A stretch of 7,154 bases of DNA, taken from positions 1 through 7,154 of the forward strand of contig CAZISM010000206.1 of assembly GCA_964541895.1 (NCBI GenBank). The letters are read 5' to 3'. Origin of the DNA: CAZISM01 sp964541895 (GTDB lineage: Bacteria; Zhuqueibacterota; Zhuqueibacteria; Residuimicrobiales; Residuimicrobiaceae). Below, piece by piece: positions 1-5,989 of this stretch. The notes beneath the pieces were generated by a model that was not told the DNA's origin, did no database searches, and worked only from the letters and a program-made list of their open reading frames with translations. Numbering within the stretch: position 1 is the stretch's first letter; each line of letters opens with the position of its first letter. A program made the translations under genes and the position numbers.

Positions 1-274
1 TGTCTCGCGCGGTTATGATCCCGAATCCCTGTATCAATCCAGCGTCCATCTCTCTCACTTGAACTGGCTCAACCAGCCGCCGGGCTCGCCGGACGAACCC
101 GTGCCCATCCAGTTCAAAATCCGTCACACCCCGGAGTTCAGCACCGGTTCGCTGCAGCGGCAGAACGGCCTGGCGGTCATCACGGCCGATTCGCCGGTTC
201 GCGGTGTGGCCAAAGGCCAGTTCGGCGTCATCTACTCGCAAGGGGAATGCCTCGGCGGCGGCGTCATTTCCTAG
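1..274 (+). CDS. mnmA: tRNA-specific 2-thiouridylase MnmA, C-terminal end (partial)
   Basis: This is the last ~90 codons of a gene that begins before the window; it reads in frame from base 2 to a TAG at 272-274. MnmA activates U34 of the Lys, Glu and Gln tRNA anticodons with ATP and thiolates it to 2-thiouridine, using sulfur relayed from a cysteine desulfurase; it acts in the cytoplasm. What is visible is the C-terminal beta-barrel domain. It includes an 'FKIRH' strand (MnmA proteins usually have K-[IT]-R-Y/H here), a 'SPVRGVAKGQFGVIYS' stretch matching the usual 'P..avtPGQ.aVfY' segment, and the closing signature 'ECLGGGVIS'. The N-terminal PP-loop ATPase motif and the catalytic cysteines lie outside the window and cannot be checked. 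The 'AKGQ' in place of the common 'TPGQ' is a mild variation. Family assignment is confident from the C-terminal signature. The next gene starts 120 bp downstream, so it may be transcribed separately. Confidence 0.88.
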   Translation, partial: VSRGYDPESLYQSSVHLSHLNWLNQPPGSPDEPVPIQFKIRHTPEFSTGSLQRQNGLAVITADSPVRGVAKGQFGVIYSQGECLGGGVIS

Positions 275-384
275 CCGTTCACCTCCTTCTGCCTGTTCTG
301 CTTTGCCTTTACATAAAAAAGCGGTTTGAAGAGTTGCACATTTTTCTTATTTTATGCCGACAGCCTGTTTTGACCGATGACCGT

Positions 385-388
385 GGAG
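385..388 (+). promoter_or_regulatory. Shine-Dalgarno site deciding the start of the glycosyl hydrolase gene
   Basis: GGAG lies six bases before the ATG at 395. The in-frame ATG at 377 has no purine-rich site before it (gttttgaccg). Starting at 395 also puts a Lys/Arg-containing head directly before the hydrophobic signal segment, so 395 is the better start. Confidence 0.6.
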
Positions 389-394
389 TGCCGC

Positions 395-1454
395 ATGAAG
401 TATTCCCTTCGCCCACTGCTCGCCGTTCTCCCTCTGTTGTTTTATTGTGCCGGAACACAACCTCCGCAAAAGATCAAAGCCGTTGAACCTGCTCAGGAAT
501 TGCGCGGCATCTGGATTACGCGCTTTGACTGGGCTCGCCAGAATCCACAGCAGCTCCAGGCTCGCATGGAGGAGATCCTGCAGGGATCACAACGGCTCGG
601 CTTTAATGCGGTTTTCTTTCAGGTGCGGGGCCAGGCGGAAACGCTCTATCCATCGCCCCTGGAACCCTGGTCGGAAATTTTTAAAAGCAACGCACCGGAT
701 TTTGATCCGCTCGCCTGGGCCGTGCAGCGCAGTCACGAACTGGGGCTGGAATTTCACGCCTATGTCAATCTGCTGCCGATGTGGAACGGCAGGAACGCTC
801 CGCTCGCACCCAATCATCTCTTTCACCGCCATGGACCGCATGTCGCCGCCGAATCGTCCTGGGTCTGCTTTGCAGCGAACGGCCGCCCCATGGAGCTGAA
901 CGAATACTATTATTTGAATCCAGCCCTGCCGCAGGTCAAGAGTTATCTGAAAGACGTGATCCGTCATCTCGTCTCCACCTATGACATCGACGGCCTTCAT
1001 TTTGACCGCGTTCGTTATCCGGGTCCGGAATACACCCGCGATCCCTATTCGAATAAACAGTATGCGCTGGACAGCACGCAAACCGGCCTCACCCGCCATG
1101 ACTGGGCCCGCCGGCAATTGACCGGCCTGGTGGAGGATGTGGCCGCCGAGGCGCTGCTGATCAAACCCTATCTGCAGATCTCGTGCGCCAGCTGGGGCTT
1201 GTATAAAACCGACGATGTGCCGGGATATGAACGCTTTGGCGACGGCTTTCATACCTACCACCAGGATGCCCTGCTCTGGCTGGATCGCGGCATCATGGAT
1301 TTTATCGTGCCCATGATCTACTGGGACCTGCAGGATCCCAAACCCAATGCGCAGGAGGTGTGGCTGGACTTTAAACGGCGCTCGCCGCTCTACCGCCGCA
1401 TCATACCCGGCCTGATCGCCAAACCAGAGTGGGTGGCCAACGGCGAAATGGTCA
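395..1454 (+). CDS. Secreted GHL10-type (family 10-like, DUF187) glycosyl hydrolase; N-terminal part of a probable bifunctional murein hydrolase, cut by assembly gap
   Basis: There are 353 codons from ATG 395 to the gap, with no stop. Residues 1-20 are a signal peptide: a basic head, the hydrophobic run 'LLAVLPLLFY', then Cys18. 'LFYC-AG' is a poor but possible lipobox, so it may be an envelope lipoprotein. The catalytic domain starts at ~36 ('LRGIWITRFDW', the typical opening of GHL10 domains). It continues through 'YYLNPALPQVKSYL', 'YDIDGLHFDRVRYP' (198-209, the conserved Asp-rich strand of this TIM barrel) and 'VPMIYWDLQDP' (~306-315). The last ~60 residues usual for the domain would lie in the gap. 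E. coli DigH (YddW), an outer-membrane lipoprotein of this family, cleaves peptidoglycan glycans that lack stem peptides; a similar role here is inference. The amidase beyond the gap reads in another frame only because the gap length is a placeholder. I infer a single gene, but two genes meeting inside the gap cannot be excluded. Confidence 0.85.
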
Positions 1455-1554
1455 NNNNNNNNNNNNNNNNNNNNNNNNNNNNNNNNNNNNNNNNNNNNNN
1501 NNNNNNNNNNNNNNNNNNNNNNNNNNNNNNNNNNNNNNNNNNNNNNNNNNNNNN
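1455..1554. other. Assembly gap (100 N placeholder)
   Basis: This is exactly 100 undetermined bases, the conventional length for a scaffold gap of unknown size. Coding sequence before it is in frame 2 and after it in frame 1, so the true missing length is unlikely to be 100 if one gene crosses it: it should leave remainder 2 on division by 3. The missing piece should hold the end of the glycosyl hydrolase barrel and the start of an Ig-like domain. Any open reading frame that runs straight through the Ns (for example to 1654) is artificial. Confidence 0.97.
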
Positions 1555-3156
1555 CATGTCTACAAAACCGGCATCTTTTTCAACACCCTGCATCTGCAGC
1601 GCGGCAACAACCGCTATGCGGTTCGCCTGCGCAGCAGGGATTCCACCGACCTGACCTATGTCAGGCAGGTGTTCGTCAAACCACCGCCTGCACTCCGCGC
1701 CCATACCCCGCTGTGGATCGATTCCACCTCTGTACAGCCGCAGGAGAACAGCCGGCTCACGGCTCGAGACCGGATCCAGATCCACTGCCGGGCCTCAAAG
1801 GGCCGCCGCATCCTGGCCGGTTTCAGCGGCCTGAAAGGCGAACAGCCCTTGCAGCGCAGCGACTACGACGACTATGCCGTGTATGAGGGCGAACTCGTGC
1901 TGGCGGCGCTGACGCCGGATAAAGAGTACCAGGTGTATCTCAAGATCCAGGACCAGCAGGGACGCCTGGAAAGCAAGCGCCTGCTGGCGCCGAAAATAAT
2001 GATCAGCGATCCCGCGTCTTTTCCGTTGCTGCGCACCCGCCGCGATAAAGCAGGTCTGAGCTACAACCTGGGCCCCATCCGCCTGGGCGGGCCGCTCATC
2101 GCCGAATATCCCTCCGGCGTTGTCCTGAAAAGCTCCGGTCGCATCGGCGACCAGATCCGCGTCCGCCTCAACGACCGCGATGAGGGCTTTATCGCCGCGG
2201 CGGATGTGGAAGAGCTCGGCGCTGAAGCCGTGCCGCCTTCCTGTTATATTACATCGATGAGCGCCGCGCCCTCGCCCAACAGCGACCTGGTTACCATCCC
2301 CTATGCTGAACCGGTGCCCTATGCCATCAGGCCGGAACCGGAACTCGCCCGCATTCGCCTCATCCTCTATGGCGTTAAAACATCCAGCACCTGGATCACA
2401 CACCTGCAGGGCTTGCGCGTGATCGACCGCGTCACCTGGCAACAGACCGATCCGGAGACCTACGAAGTGCAGGTCTGGCTGAAGAGTAAAAAAATATGGG
2501 GGTACGACCTGCAGAAAAAAGGGAGAGCGTTGCAGCTGCAGATTCTCTATCCGCCGGCCTTGCCGGTGCAGGCCGACACGGTTCGCCTCAACGGCCTGGT
2601 GCTGGCCATCGAAGCCGGCCACGGCGGCAGCAACACCGGCGCCGTCGGCTTGTCGGGATTGGAAGAAAAATCCATCAACCTGGATGTCGCTTTGCAGCTG
2701 GCAAAGCTATGCAGCGAGCGCGGCATGGCGGTGGTGCAGGTCCGGCCTGATGACCGGGATATGGGCCTGGAAGATAAACGGAACATCATTGAATCGTCCA
2801 ACGCCCATTTGGCGGTAAGCATTCACGCCAACGCCGCCGGAACCCAGAACGGATTTTTAGGCGCCAACGGCACCAGCACCTATTATAACAATCCGTTCTG
2901 GGCCCCATTGGCCGAACGGGTATATGCCCGTTTGCTGCAGCTGCCGTTGAAAGAATTCGGCGTCGTCGGCCATTTCAACTATCGTGTCATCCGCATCCAC
3001 TCCAGGCCGACGATTCTGGTGGAACAGGCGTTCATGACCCACGCCGGTGATGAAGAAAAATTGTTCGATCCGGAGTTCCGCCGCCGCATGGCGGAGAATA
3101 TACTGCAAGGCATCATCGACTATGTCTCCTACATGTTCGATAAACCAGTCCGTTGA
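1555..3156 (+). CDS. N-acetylmuramoyl-L-alanine amidase (Amidase_3) with Ig-like, SH3-like and AMIN-like segments; C-terminal part of the gap-split gene
   Basis: There are 533 codons from the gap edge to TGA 3154-3156; the true start lies in the gap or at 395. Approximate order of segments: end of an Ig-like domain ('YKTGIFFNTLHLQRGNNRYAV', up to ~1680); a second beta-rich Ig-like unit (~1711-2000); an SH3-like segment (~2050-2220, 'GDQIRVRLNDRDEGFIAAADV'); an AMIN-like segment (~2290-2553, 'IWGYDLQKKGRALQLQI'); then the amidase (~2599-3130). The amidase looks catalytically complete. Zinc ligands are His at 2620-2622 ('EAGHGG'), Glu at 2665-2667 ('LEEKSINL') and His at 2824-2826 ('SIHANA'); the catalytic Glu is at 3022-3024 ('ILVEQAFMTH'). 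Family members split the MurNAc-L-Ala bond, leaving glycan strands without stem peptides. SH3- and AMIN-type segments usually help bind the cell wall; here they are called from pattern only. The aminotransferase gene follows 14 bases after the stop. Confidence 0.9.
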   Translation, partial: HVYKTGIFFNTLHLQRGNNRYAVRLRSRDSTDLTYVRQVFVKPPPALRAHTPLWIDSTSVQPQENSRLTARDRIQIHCRASKGRRILAGFSGLKGEQPLQRSDYDDYAVYEGELVLAALTPDKEYQVYLKIQDQQGRLESKRLLAPKIMISDPASFPLLRTRRDKAGLSYNLGPIRLGGPLIAEYPSGVVLKSSGRIGDQIRVRLNDRDEGFIAAADVEELGAEAVPPSCYITSMSAAPSPNSDLVTIPYAEPVPYAIRPEPELARIRLILYGVKTSSTWITHLQGLRVIDRVTWQQTDPETYEVQVWLKSKKIWGYDLQKKGRALQLQILYPPALPVQADTVRLNGLVLAIEAGHGGSNTGAVGLSGLEEKSINLDVALQLAKLCSERGMAVVQVRPDDRDMGLEDKRNIIESSNAHLAVSIHANAAGTQNGFLGANGTSTYYNNPFWAPLAERVYARLLQLPLKEFGVVGHFNYRVIRIHSRPTILVEQAFMTHAGDEEKLFDPEFRRRMAENILQGIIDYVSYMFDKPVR

Positions 3157-3157
3157 G

Positions 3158-3166
3158 AAGGAGGTG
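3158..3166 (+). promoter_or_regulatory. Strong Shine-Dalgarno site of the aminotransferase gene
   Basis: AAGGAGGTG is a near-complete anti-16S match. Its AGGAGG core lies six bases before ATG 3171, which fixes that start. The longer in-frame reading from TTG 3153 would overlap the amidase stop and translate through this site, so it is rejected. Confidence 0.8.
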
Positions 3167-3170
3167 CCTC

Positions 3171-4361
3171 ATGTTGCGCTTTTCCAAAAACGCCAAAAGC
3201 ATGCGTTCATCGGAGATTCGCGAACTGCTGAGTATTGCCGTGCGACCGGATATGATCTCCTTTGCCGGCGGCATGCCCAACAACGATCTGTTTCCTGTGC
3301 AGGAGCTGGACGAAATCTATAGCCGGCTCAGCACCGCGGAGAAACAGGTCGGCTTTCAATACGGCCCTACGCCCGGTCATCCGCCGCTGCTGAAATCGCT
3401 GGCGCAGTTTCTGCTCAGCAAAGGCCTGCCCGTGGAACAGAACCGGTTGATGATCACCACCGGCTCGCTGCAGGCCATCAACCTGTTGACCAAAGTGTTT
3501 ATCGATCCCGGTGATAAAATCATCACCGAAGATCCCTGTTTTATCGGCGCCATCACCGCCTTTAAATCCTACCAGGCTCACTTTTGCACCGTCGATCTGG
3601 ATGAGGATGGCATCATCCTCAACAAACTGGAAAAAACGCTGGCCCACCATGCGGATGCACGGCTGTTATACCTGACGCTGAATTTCCATAATCCAGCCGG
3701 TTTGATTTACAGCATGGAGACACGGCAGGCGATTCTCGAAATGCTGCACCATCGCTCGCTGGTGCTGATCGAGGACGATGCCTACAGCGATCTCTATTTC
3801 AACGAGACCGACCGCGACAAGACCACGCCCCTGAAAGCCATGGGCAAGGAACCGGTGCCCATCTGTTACGTCGGCTCGTTCTCAAAAATATTCGGGCCGG
3901 GCATGCGACTTGGCTGGATTCTCGCGCCCGAAGCCATCGTAAAACAGTGCGAGCTGGCCAAGCAGTCCATGGATGCCTGCACGTCGACGTTTACGCAAAT
4001 GCTGGCGCACGAATTTCTCAGCCAGAACAAGCTGGCAGAGTATTTGCCGAAAATTCGTTTGGCCTATCAACGCCGCTGCCGCATCATGCTCGAGGCGTTG
4101 CAACAGCATATGCCGGCATCGGTCTGCTGGAACCGACCGATCGGCGGATTTTATGTATGGCTGAAATTGCCGCAGGAGGTGGATGCTACGGAGGTGTTGC
4201 AGAGATCGCTGAACGAAGGAGCGGTGTTTGTCGTCGGCAAGACCTTTGACCCGCATGGCCATCGCAACGATCATATTCGACTGGCGTTTTGTCACACCCC
4301 GGAGGAAAAAATAGCCGAGGGCATTCGCATCGTCAGCCAGGCCGTACGCTCGTTCGTGTAG
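3171..4361 (+). CDS. PLP-dependent aminotransferase, class I/II, LysN / MocR-catalytic-domain type
   Basis: This is a 396-residue cytoplasmic fold-type I aminotransferase and is full length for the family. Visible landmarks: the opening 'DMISFAGGMPNNDLFP' typical of 2-aminoadipate/kynurenine-type transaminases; 'YGPTPGHPPL' (~64-73); 'TTGSLQAINLL' (cofactor phosphate region); 'NFHNPAG' with Asn174; 'EDDAYSDLYF' with Asp203 and Tyr205; the Schiff-base lysine Lys239 in 'GSFSKIFGPGMRLGW', with Arg246; 'GGFYVWLKLP'; and Arg370 in 'HIRLAF', which normally binds the substrate carboxylate. There is no GntR-type DNA-binding domain, so it is an enzyme and not a MocR regulator. Close relatives include LysN (2-aminoadipate) and broad aromatic or branched-chain aminotransferases; substrate cannot be read from sequence. 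The 14 bp spacing to the amidase gene indicates co-transcription. Its TAG stop (4359-4361) lies inside a REP-like palindrome. Confidence 0.9.
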   Translation: MLRFSKNAKSMRSSEIRELLSIAVRPDMISFAGGMPNNDLFPVQELDEIYSRLSTAEKQVGFQYGPTPGHPPLLKSLAQFLLSKGLPVEQNRLMITTGSLQAINLLTKVFIDPGDKIITEDPCFIGAITAFKSYQAHFCTVDLDEDGIILNKLEKTLAHHADARLLYLTLNFHNPAGLIYSMETRQAILEMLHHRSLVLIEDDAYSDLYFNETDRDKTTPLKAMGKEPVPICYVGSFSKIFGPGMRLGWILAPEAIVKQCELAKQSMDACTSTFTQMLAHEFLSQNKLAEYLPKIRLAYQRRCRIMLEALQQHMPASVCWNRPIGGFYVWLKLPQEVDATEVLQRSLNEGAVFVVGKTFDPHGHRNDHIRLAFCHTPEEKIAEGIRIVSQAVRSFV

Positions 4362-4384
4362 CGCGACCAGGTTGGTCGTGCTAC
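4358..4384 (+). repeat. REP-like palindrome, copy 1 (GTAG-headed; carries the aminotransferase stop codon)
   Basis: Arms GTAGCGCGACC and GGTCGTGCTAC surround AGGTT. The 11-base arms pair except at one position, which would be a G-U wobble in RNA. The first four bases, GTAG, match the conserved head of REP elements mobilised by RAYT (TnpA-REP) enzymes. The TAG in this head is the stop codon of the aminotransferase. It is the first of four same-orientation copies. Confidence 0.8.
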
Positions 4385-4407
4385 AACGCGTTGCCTGTTT
4401 GCTGTAC

Positions 4408-4426
4408 CGCGACCAGGTTGGTCGCG
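4408..4426 (+). repeat. REP-like palindrome, copy 2
   Basis: CGCGACC-AGGTT-GGTCGCG is a perfect inverted repeat (8-bp stem with a GGT loop if the inner A-T pair forms). The upstream tetranucleotide is GTAC instead of GTAG. It is the left end of the 74 bp duplicated segment. Confidence 0.85.
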
Positions 4427-4481
4427 CTTTAGCACATACGCAACCTCTCGCCCCAGCGCAACCAGCTGCAAATAAAAATGT
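4408..4481 (+). repeat. 74 bp direct repeat, copy A (REP plus 55 bp tail)
   Basis: It is identical base for base to 4594-4667. It consists of REP copy 2 followed by a tail ending in AATAAAAATGT. Perfect identity over 74 bases in non-coding sequence indicates a recent duplication or a mobilised REP-plus-tail unit. The period between copies is 186 bp. Confidence 0.95.
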
Positions 4482-4489
4482 CGTTAAAT

Positions 4490-4515
4490 GTAGCGCGACC
4501 AGGTTGGTCGCGCAC
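4490..4515 (+). repeat. REP-like palindrome, copy 3 (GTAG-headed)
   Basis: GTAG is followed by CGCGACC-AGGTT-GGTCGCG and then CAC. Core arms are perfect and the orientation matches the other copies. It lies between the two copies of the 74 bp direct repeat and is followed by unrelated sequence. Confidence 0.85.
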
Positions 4516-4593
4516 CGGCGCTTGCAGCTGAATGCAACACAACCCCGTATCCAAACAGCTGCACGGTCTGTGCACCATGCCGCCGTGGTCAAT

Positions 4594-4612
4594 CGCGACC
4601 AGGTTGGTCGCG
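4594..4612 (+). repeat. REP-like palindrome, copy 4
   Basis: The 19-base core is identical to copy 2, preceded by CAAT and without the GTAG head. It forms the left end of the second 74 bp direct repeat. Confidence 0.85.
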
Positions 4613-4667
4613 CTTTAGCACATACGCAACCTCTCGCCCCAGCGCAACCAGCTGCAAATAAAAATGT
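4594..4667 (+). repeat. 74 bp direct repeat, copy B
   Basis: This is the second perfect copy of 4408-4481. Identity stops at 4668 (G, against C at 4482) and does not extend left of 4594, so REP core and tail were copied together as one block. Confidence 0.95.
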
Positions 4668-4720
4668 GGACCTTTGAGGTGTCCGACATTTGATTCTCTT
4701 TTAGCCGGCTTTAATTGGGA

Positions 4721-5731
4721 TCACTCTGCAAAGAAATAGACTTTGGTCAGCCATTTCGATTGGTCCGGCTCGCTGCCCGGGTCGGTGATATACTCTTCAA
4801 CGACCGGCGAGGATTGCTTCAATCCCTTTTCCATGAAATAGTTGTCCAGGGCCAGATACGGCAGCAGCATCTTTTCATACGGACCATAATAATCCAGCAC
4901 ATAGGCTGTACGCTTTGGCAGCGACACGACCTGAAATTCCGCCGCAACCTGTTTTTTGCCGGTCATGGGAATAGCGGCAGCCATATCGGTTACGCCGGCC
5001 TTCTCATCCCATTTGTAATACAAGCCGGTGGGCGGACCAGCCATCTGCGCACCCGCTTTGTTCACCGCTTCCATCGCCTTGCCGAACGACGCGGCGTAAA
5101 AATCCGGAATATCCTTGAATGCGACCGATTGTCGTATCGCAGCATAGGTTCTGGCCGGAAATGTGGTTTCGTTGATGACATAGCTCTTGACCCTGGCCAT
5201 GTCTTTCTCTGCCAACGACTTTAAGGTCAACAGACCTTTTTCAAAATCCTTCCCCACCATCTTGTCCATGCTGTAAAACAGCTGCACCACGTTCCAGGGA
5301 AACGGGCTGCTGCCATAAAAAGACCAGGCGACGTTCGTACCACCCTGATCATCCTTTACGCGGATATAGCCGTCGGTTTCACTGGCCATGGGCTCGATGA
5401 AGGTCAGATGATACAGCAGCTCTTCGTTCTCCTTGACGCCGGTATTTTCCATTTCACCGACTCCGGTAATCTTGCCGCTCCATCTGTATTTGGCTCCCTT
5501 GTCGCCATCGTTGCCCTCATAGGTGACCTGCATGGTCGAATCCATATCAGCCCAGGGCGACCAGGCTTGCCAGGCTTTCCAGAATTTAACATGCTGAAAG
5601 ACCACCTGTTTGGGCGCATCGATCGTGATGGTTCGTTCAACGAAATAGGGCTTGGGTGCCACCAGACCCAGAATGGCGATCACCGCCACCAGGCCCAACA
5701 GGATCAAACCGATAATCTTTAATGCTTTCAT
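4721..5731 (-). CDS. Membrane-anchored SRPBCC-domain protein with C-terminal GyrI-like small-molecule-binding domain
   Basis: This is a 336-residue protein. One N-terminal hydrophobic helix (~5-24) is followed by 'PKPYFVERTITIDAP', the usual entry to an SRPBCC (START/polyketide-cyclase-like) fold. That domain spans ~30-175 and shows 'WKAWQAWSPW' (51-60) near its start, as in many polyketide_cyc2-type members. The second half (~183-336) resembles the GyrI/AraC effector-binding fold: 'PARTYAAIRQSV', 'FYAASFGKAMEAV', 'YYGPY' (281-285), and a final 'VEEYITDPG...TKVYFFAE', matching the common 'E.Y..DP...T.i' ending. Both folds form pockets for hydrophobic or small organic ligands. No DNA-binding domain is present, so it is not itself a transcription factor. 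The helix has too few flanking cues to decide between tail-in and tail-out topology. GAGGAG (minus strand, 5737-5742) lies five bases before the ATG. Function is unknown; similar two-domain proteins are annotated only by domain. Confidence 0.85.
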   Translation of the reverse strand: MKALKIIGLILLGLVAVIAILGLVAPKPYFVERTITIDAPKQVVFQHVKFWKAWQAWSPWADMDSTMQVTYEGNDGDKGAKYRWSGKITGVGEMENTGVKENEELLYHLTFIEPMASETDGYIRVKDDQGGTNVAWSFYGSSPFPWNVVQLFYSMDKMVGKDFEKGLLTLKSLAEKDMARVKSYVINETTFPARTYAAIRQSVAFKDIPDFYAASFGKAMEAVNKAGAQMAGPPTGLYYKWDEKAGVTDMAAAIPMTGKKQVAAEFQVVSLPKRTAYVLDYYGPYEKMLLPYLALDNYFMEKGLKQSSPVVEEYITDPGSEPDQSKWLTKVYFFAE

Positions 5732-5935
5732 GCTTACTCCTCTTGGTTTATATACATGACTACCCCATCCTTCGCCCGCACCGTTACATTAAAAGCGATC
5801 AACACAAACGTACCAGTGATAACATCTGCAGCATATTGTTTAGTCCGCGAATTCGTCTACAATTTTCGGATACGCGCAAAAGACAGAGATCGTCACCTGG
5901 CCAAGATTCAAATAAAATTCTGTTTATTCTGACCG

Positions 5936-5941
5936 TATAAT
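5936..5941 (+). promoter_or_regulatory. Possible -10 element for the alkylation repair / transporter operon
   Basis: TATAAT matches the sigma-70 -10 consensus and lies 49 bases before the GTG start. The base stretch 17 bases upstream (TAAAAT at 5913-5918) is a poor -35, and there is no extended -10 TG. The call therefore rests on one hexamer in an AT-rich spacer. Confidence 0.35.
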
Positions 5942-5977
5942 TAGCTATTTTCAACAAAATATGGGGTAACGCATGCC

Positions 5978-5983
5978 GGGAGG
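5978..5983 (+). promoter_or_regulatory. Shine-Dalgarno site supporting the GTG start at 5990
   Basis: GGGAGG lies six bases before GTG 5990. The nearby ATGs at 5961 and 5973 are in another frame, so the GTG start is well supported. Confidence 0.7.
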
Positions 5984-5989
5984 CGAACC

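Larger units (their letters stand above)
4362..4720. other. Convergent intergenic region filled with REP-like repeats
   Basis: This 359-base stretch lies between the stop of the + strand aminotransferase and the stop of the - strand SRPBCC/GyrI-like gene. It holds most of REP copy 1, the other three copies, both 74 bp repeats, and ~50 bp of unassigned sequence at the right end. I see no gene. A + strand reading frame at 4372-4677 encodes an internally repeated peptide only because it crosses the DNA duplication. No classical hairpin plus T-run terminator is seen; the REP hairpins may limit read-through or protect the 3' end of the upstream mRNA, as REPs do elsewhere. Confidence 0.8.
5732..5989. 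other. Divergent intergenic region
   Basis: This 258-base spacer between divergent genes is more AT-rich than the coding sequence around it and should hold the promoters of both. The only motif I would point to is TATAAT at 5936-5941 for the rightward gene. There is an 8-base palindrome, CGAATTCG, at 5848-5855 of no clear meaning. A 72-codon + strand frame (5722-5940) shows no family features, and its start has no good ribosome site. Confidence 0.6.

Noticed and set aside
326..353. Sigma-70 promoter before the glycosyl hydrolase gene (TTGAAG, 16 bp, TATTTT)
   Set aside because: Each hexamer matches only four of six consensus bases in a T-rich stretch; too weak to list as a feature.
587..1261. 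Long minus-strand frames opposite the hydrolase, amidase and transporter genes
   Set aside because: They mirror well-supported + strand genes with clear family motifs; their own translations show no recognisable domain or ribosome site.
4456..4469. A fifth, degenerate REP half inside the duplicated tail (GCGCAACCAGCTGC)
   Set aside because: The first ten bases resemble the REP left arm with one change, but no right arm follows. It could be chance.
4358..4613. Possible CRISPR array
   Set aside because: Repeat spacing is irregular (46, 86 and 100 bp between cores), one inter-repeat segment is itself duplicated, the repeat is a short near-perfect palindrome, and no cas gene is near. REP-like elements fit better.
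4372..4677. A + strand frame of 101 codons with an internally repeated peptide (RDQVGRALAHTQPLAPAQ...)
   Set aside because: The peptide repeat is simply the 74 bp DNA duplication read in a frame kept by its 186 bp period. There is no ribosome site, and it overlaps palindromes; the repeat explains it.
4703..4710. AGCCGGCT palindrome as a terminator for the minus-strand gene
   Set aside because: Eight self-complementary bases leave no loop, and there is no U-run of useful length on the minus strand after it.
5550..5575. GGCGACCAGG...CCAGG motif resembling the REP inside the SRPBCC gene
   Set aside because: The arms do not pair like the REP, and the bases encode the conserved 'WQAWSPW' segment, so coding constraint explains it.
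5722..5940. Small + strand gene of 72 codons in the divergent spacer
   Set aside because: It begins inside the opposite gene's start, lacks a Shine-Dalgarno, and shows no family features; its apparent hydrophobic start is AT-rich promoter DNA.
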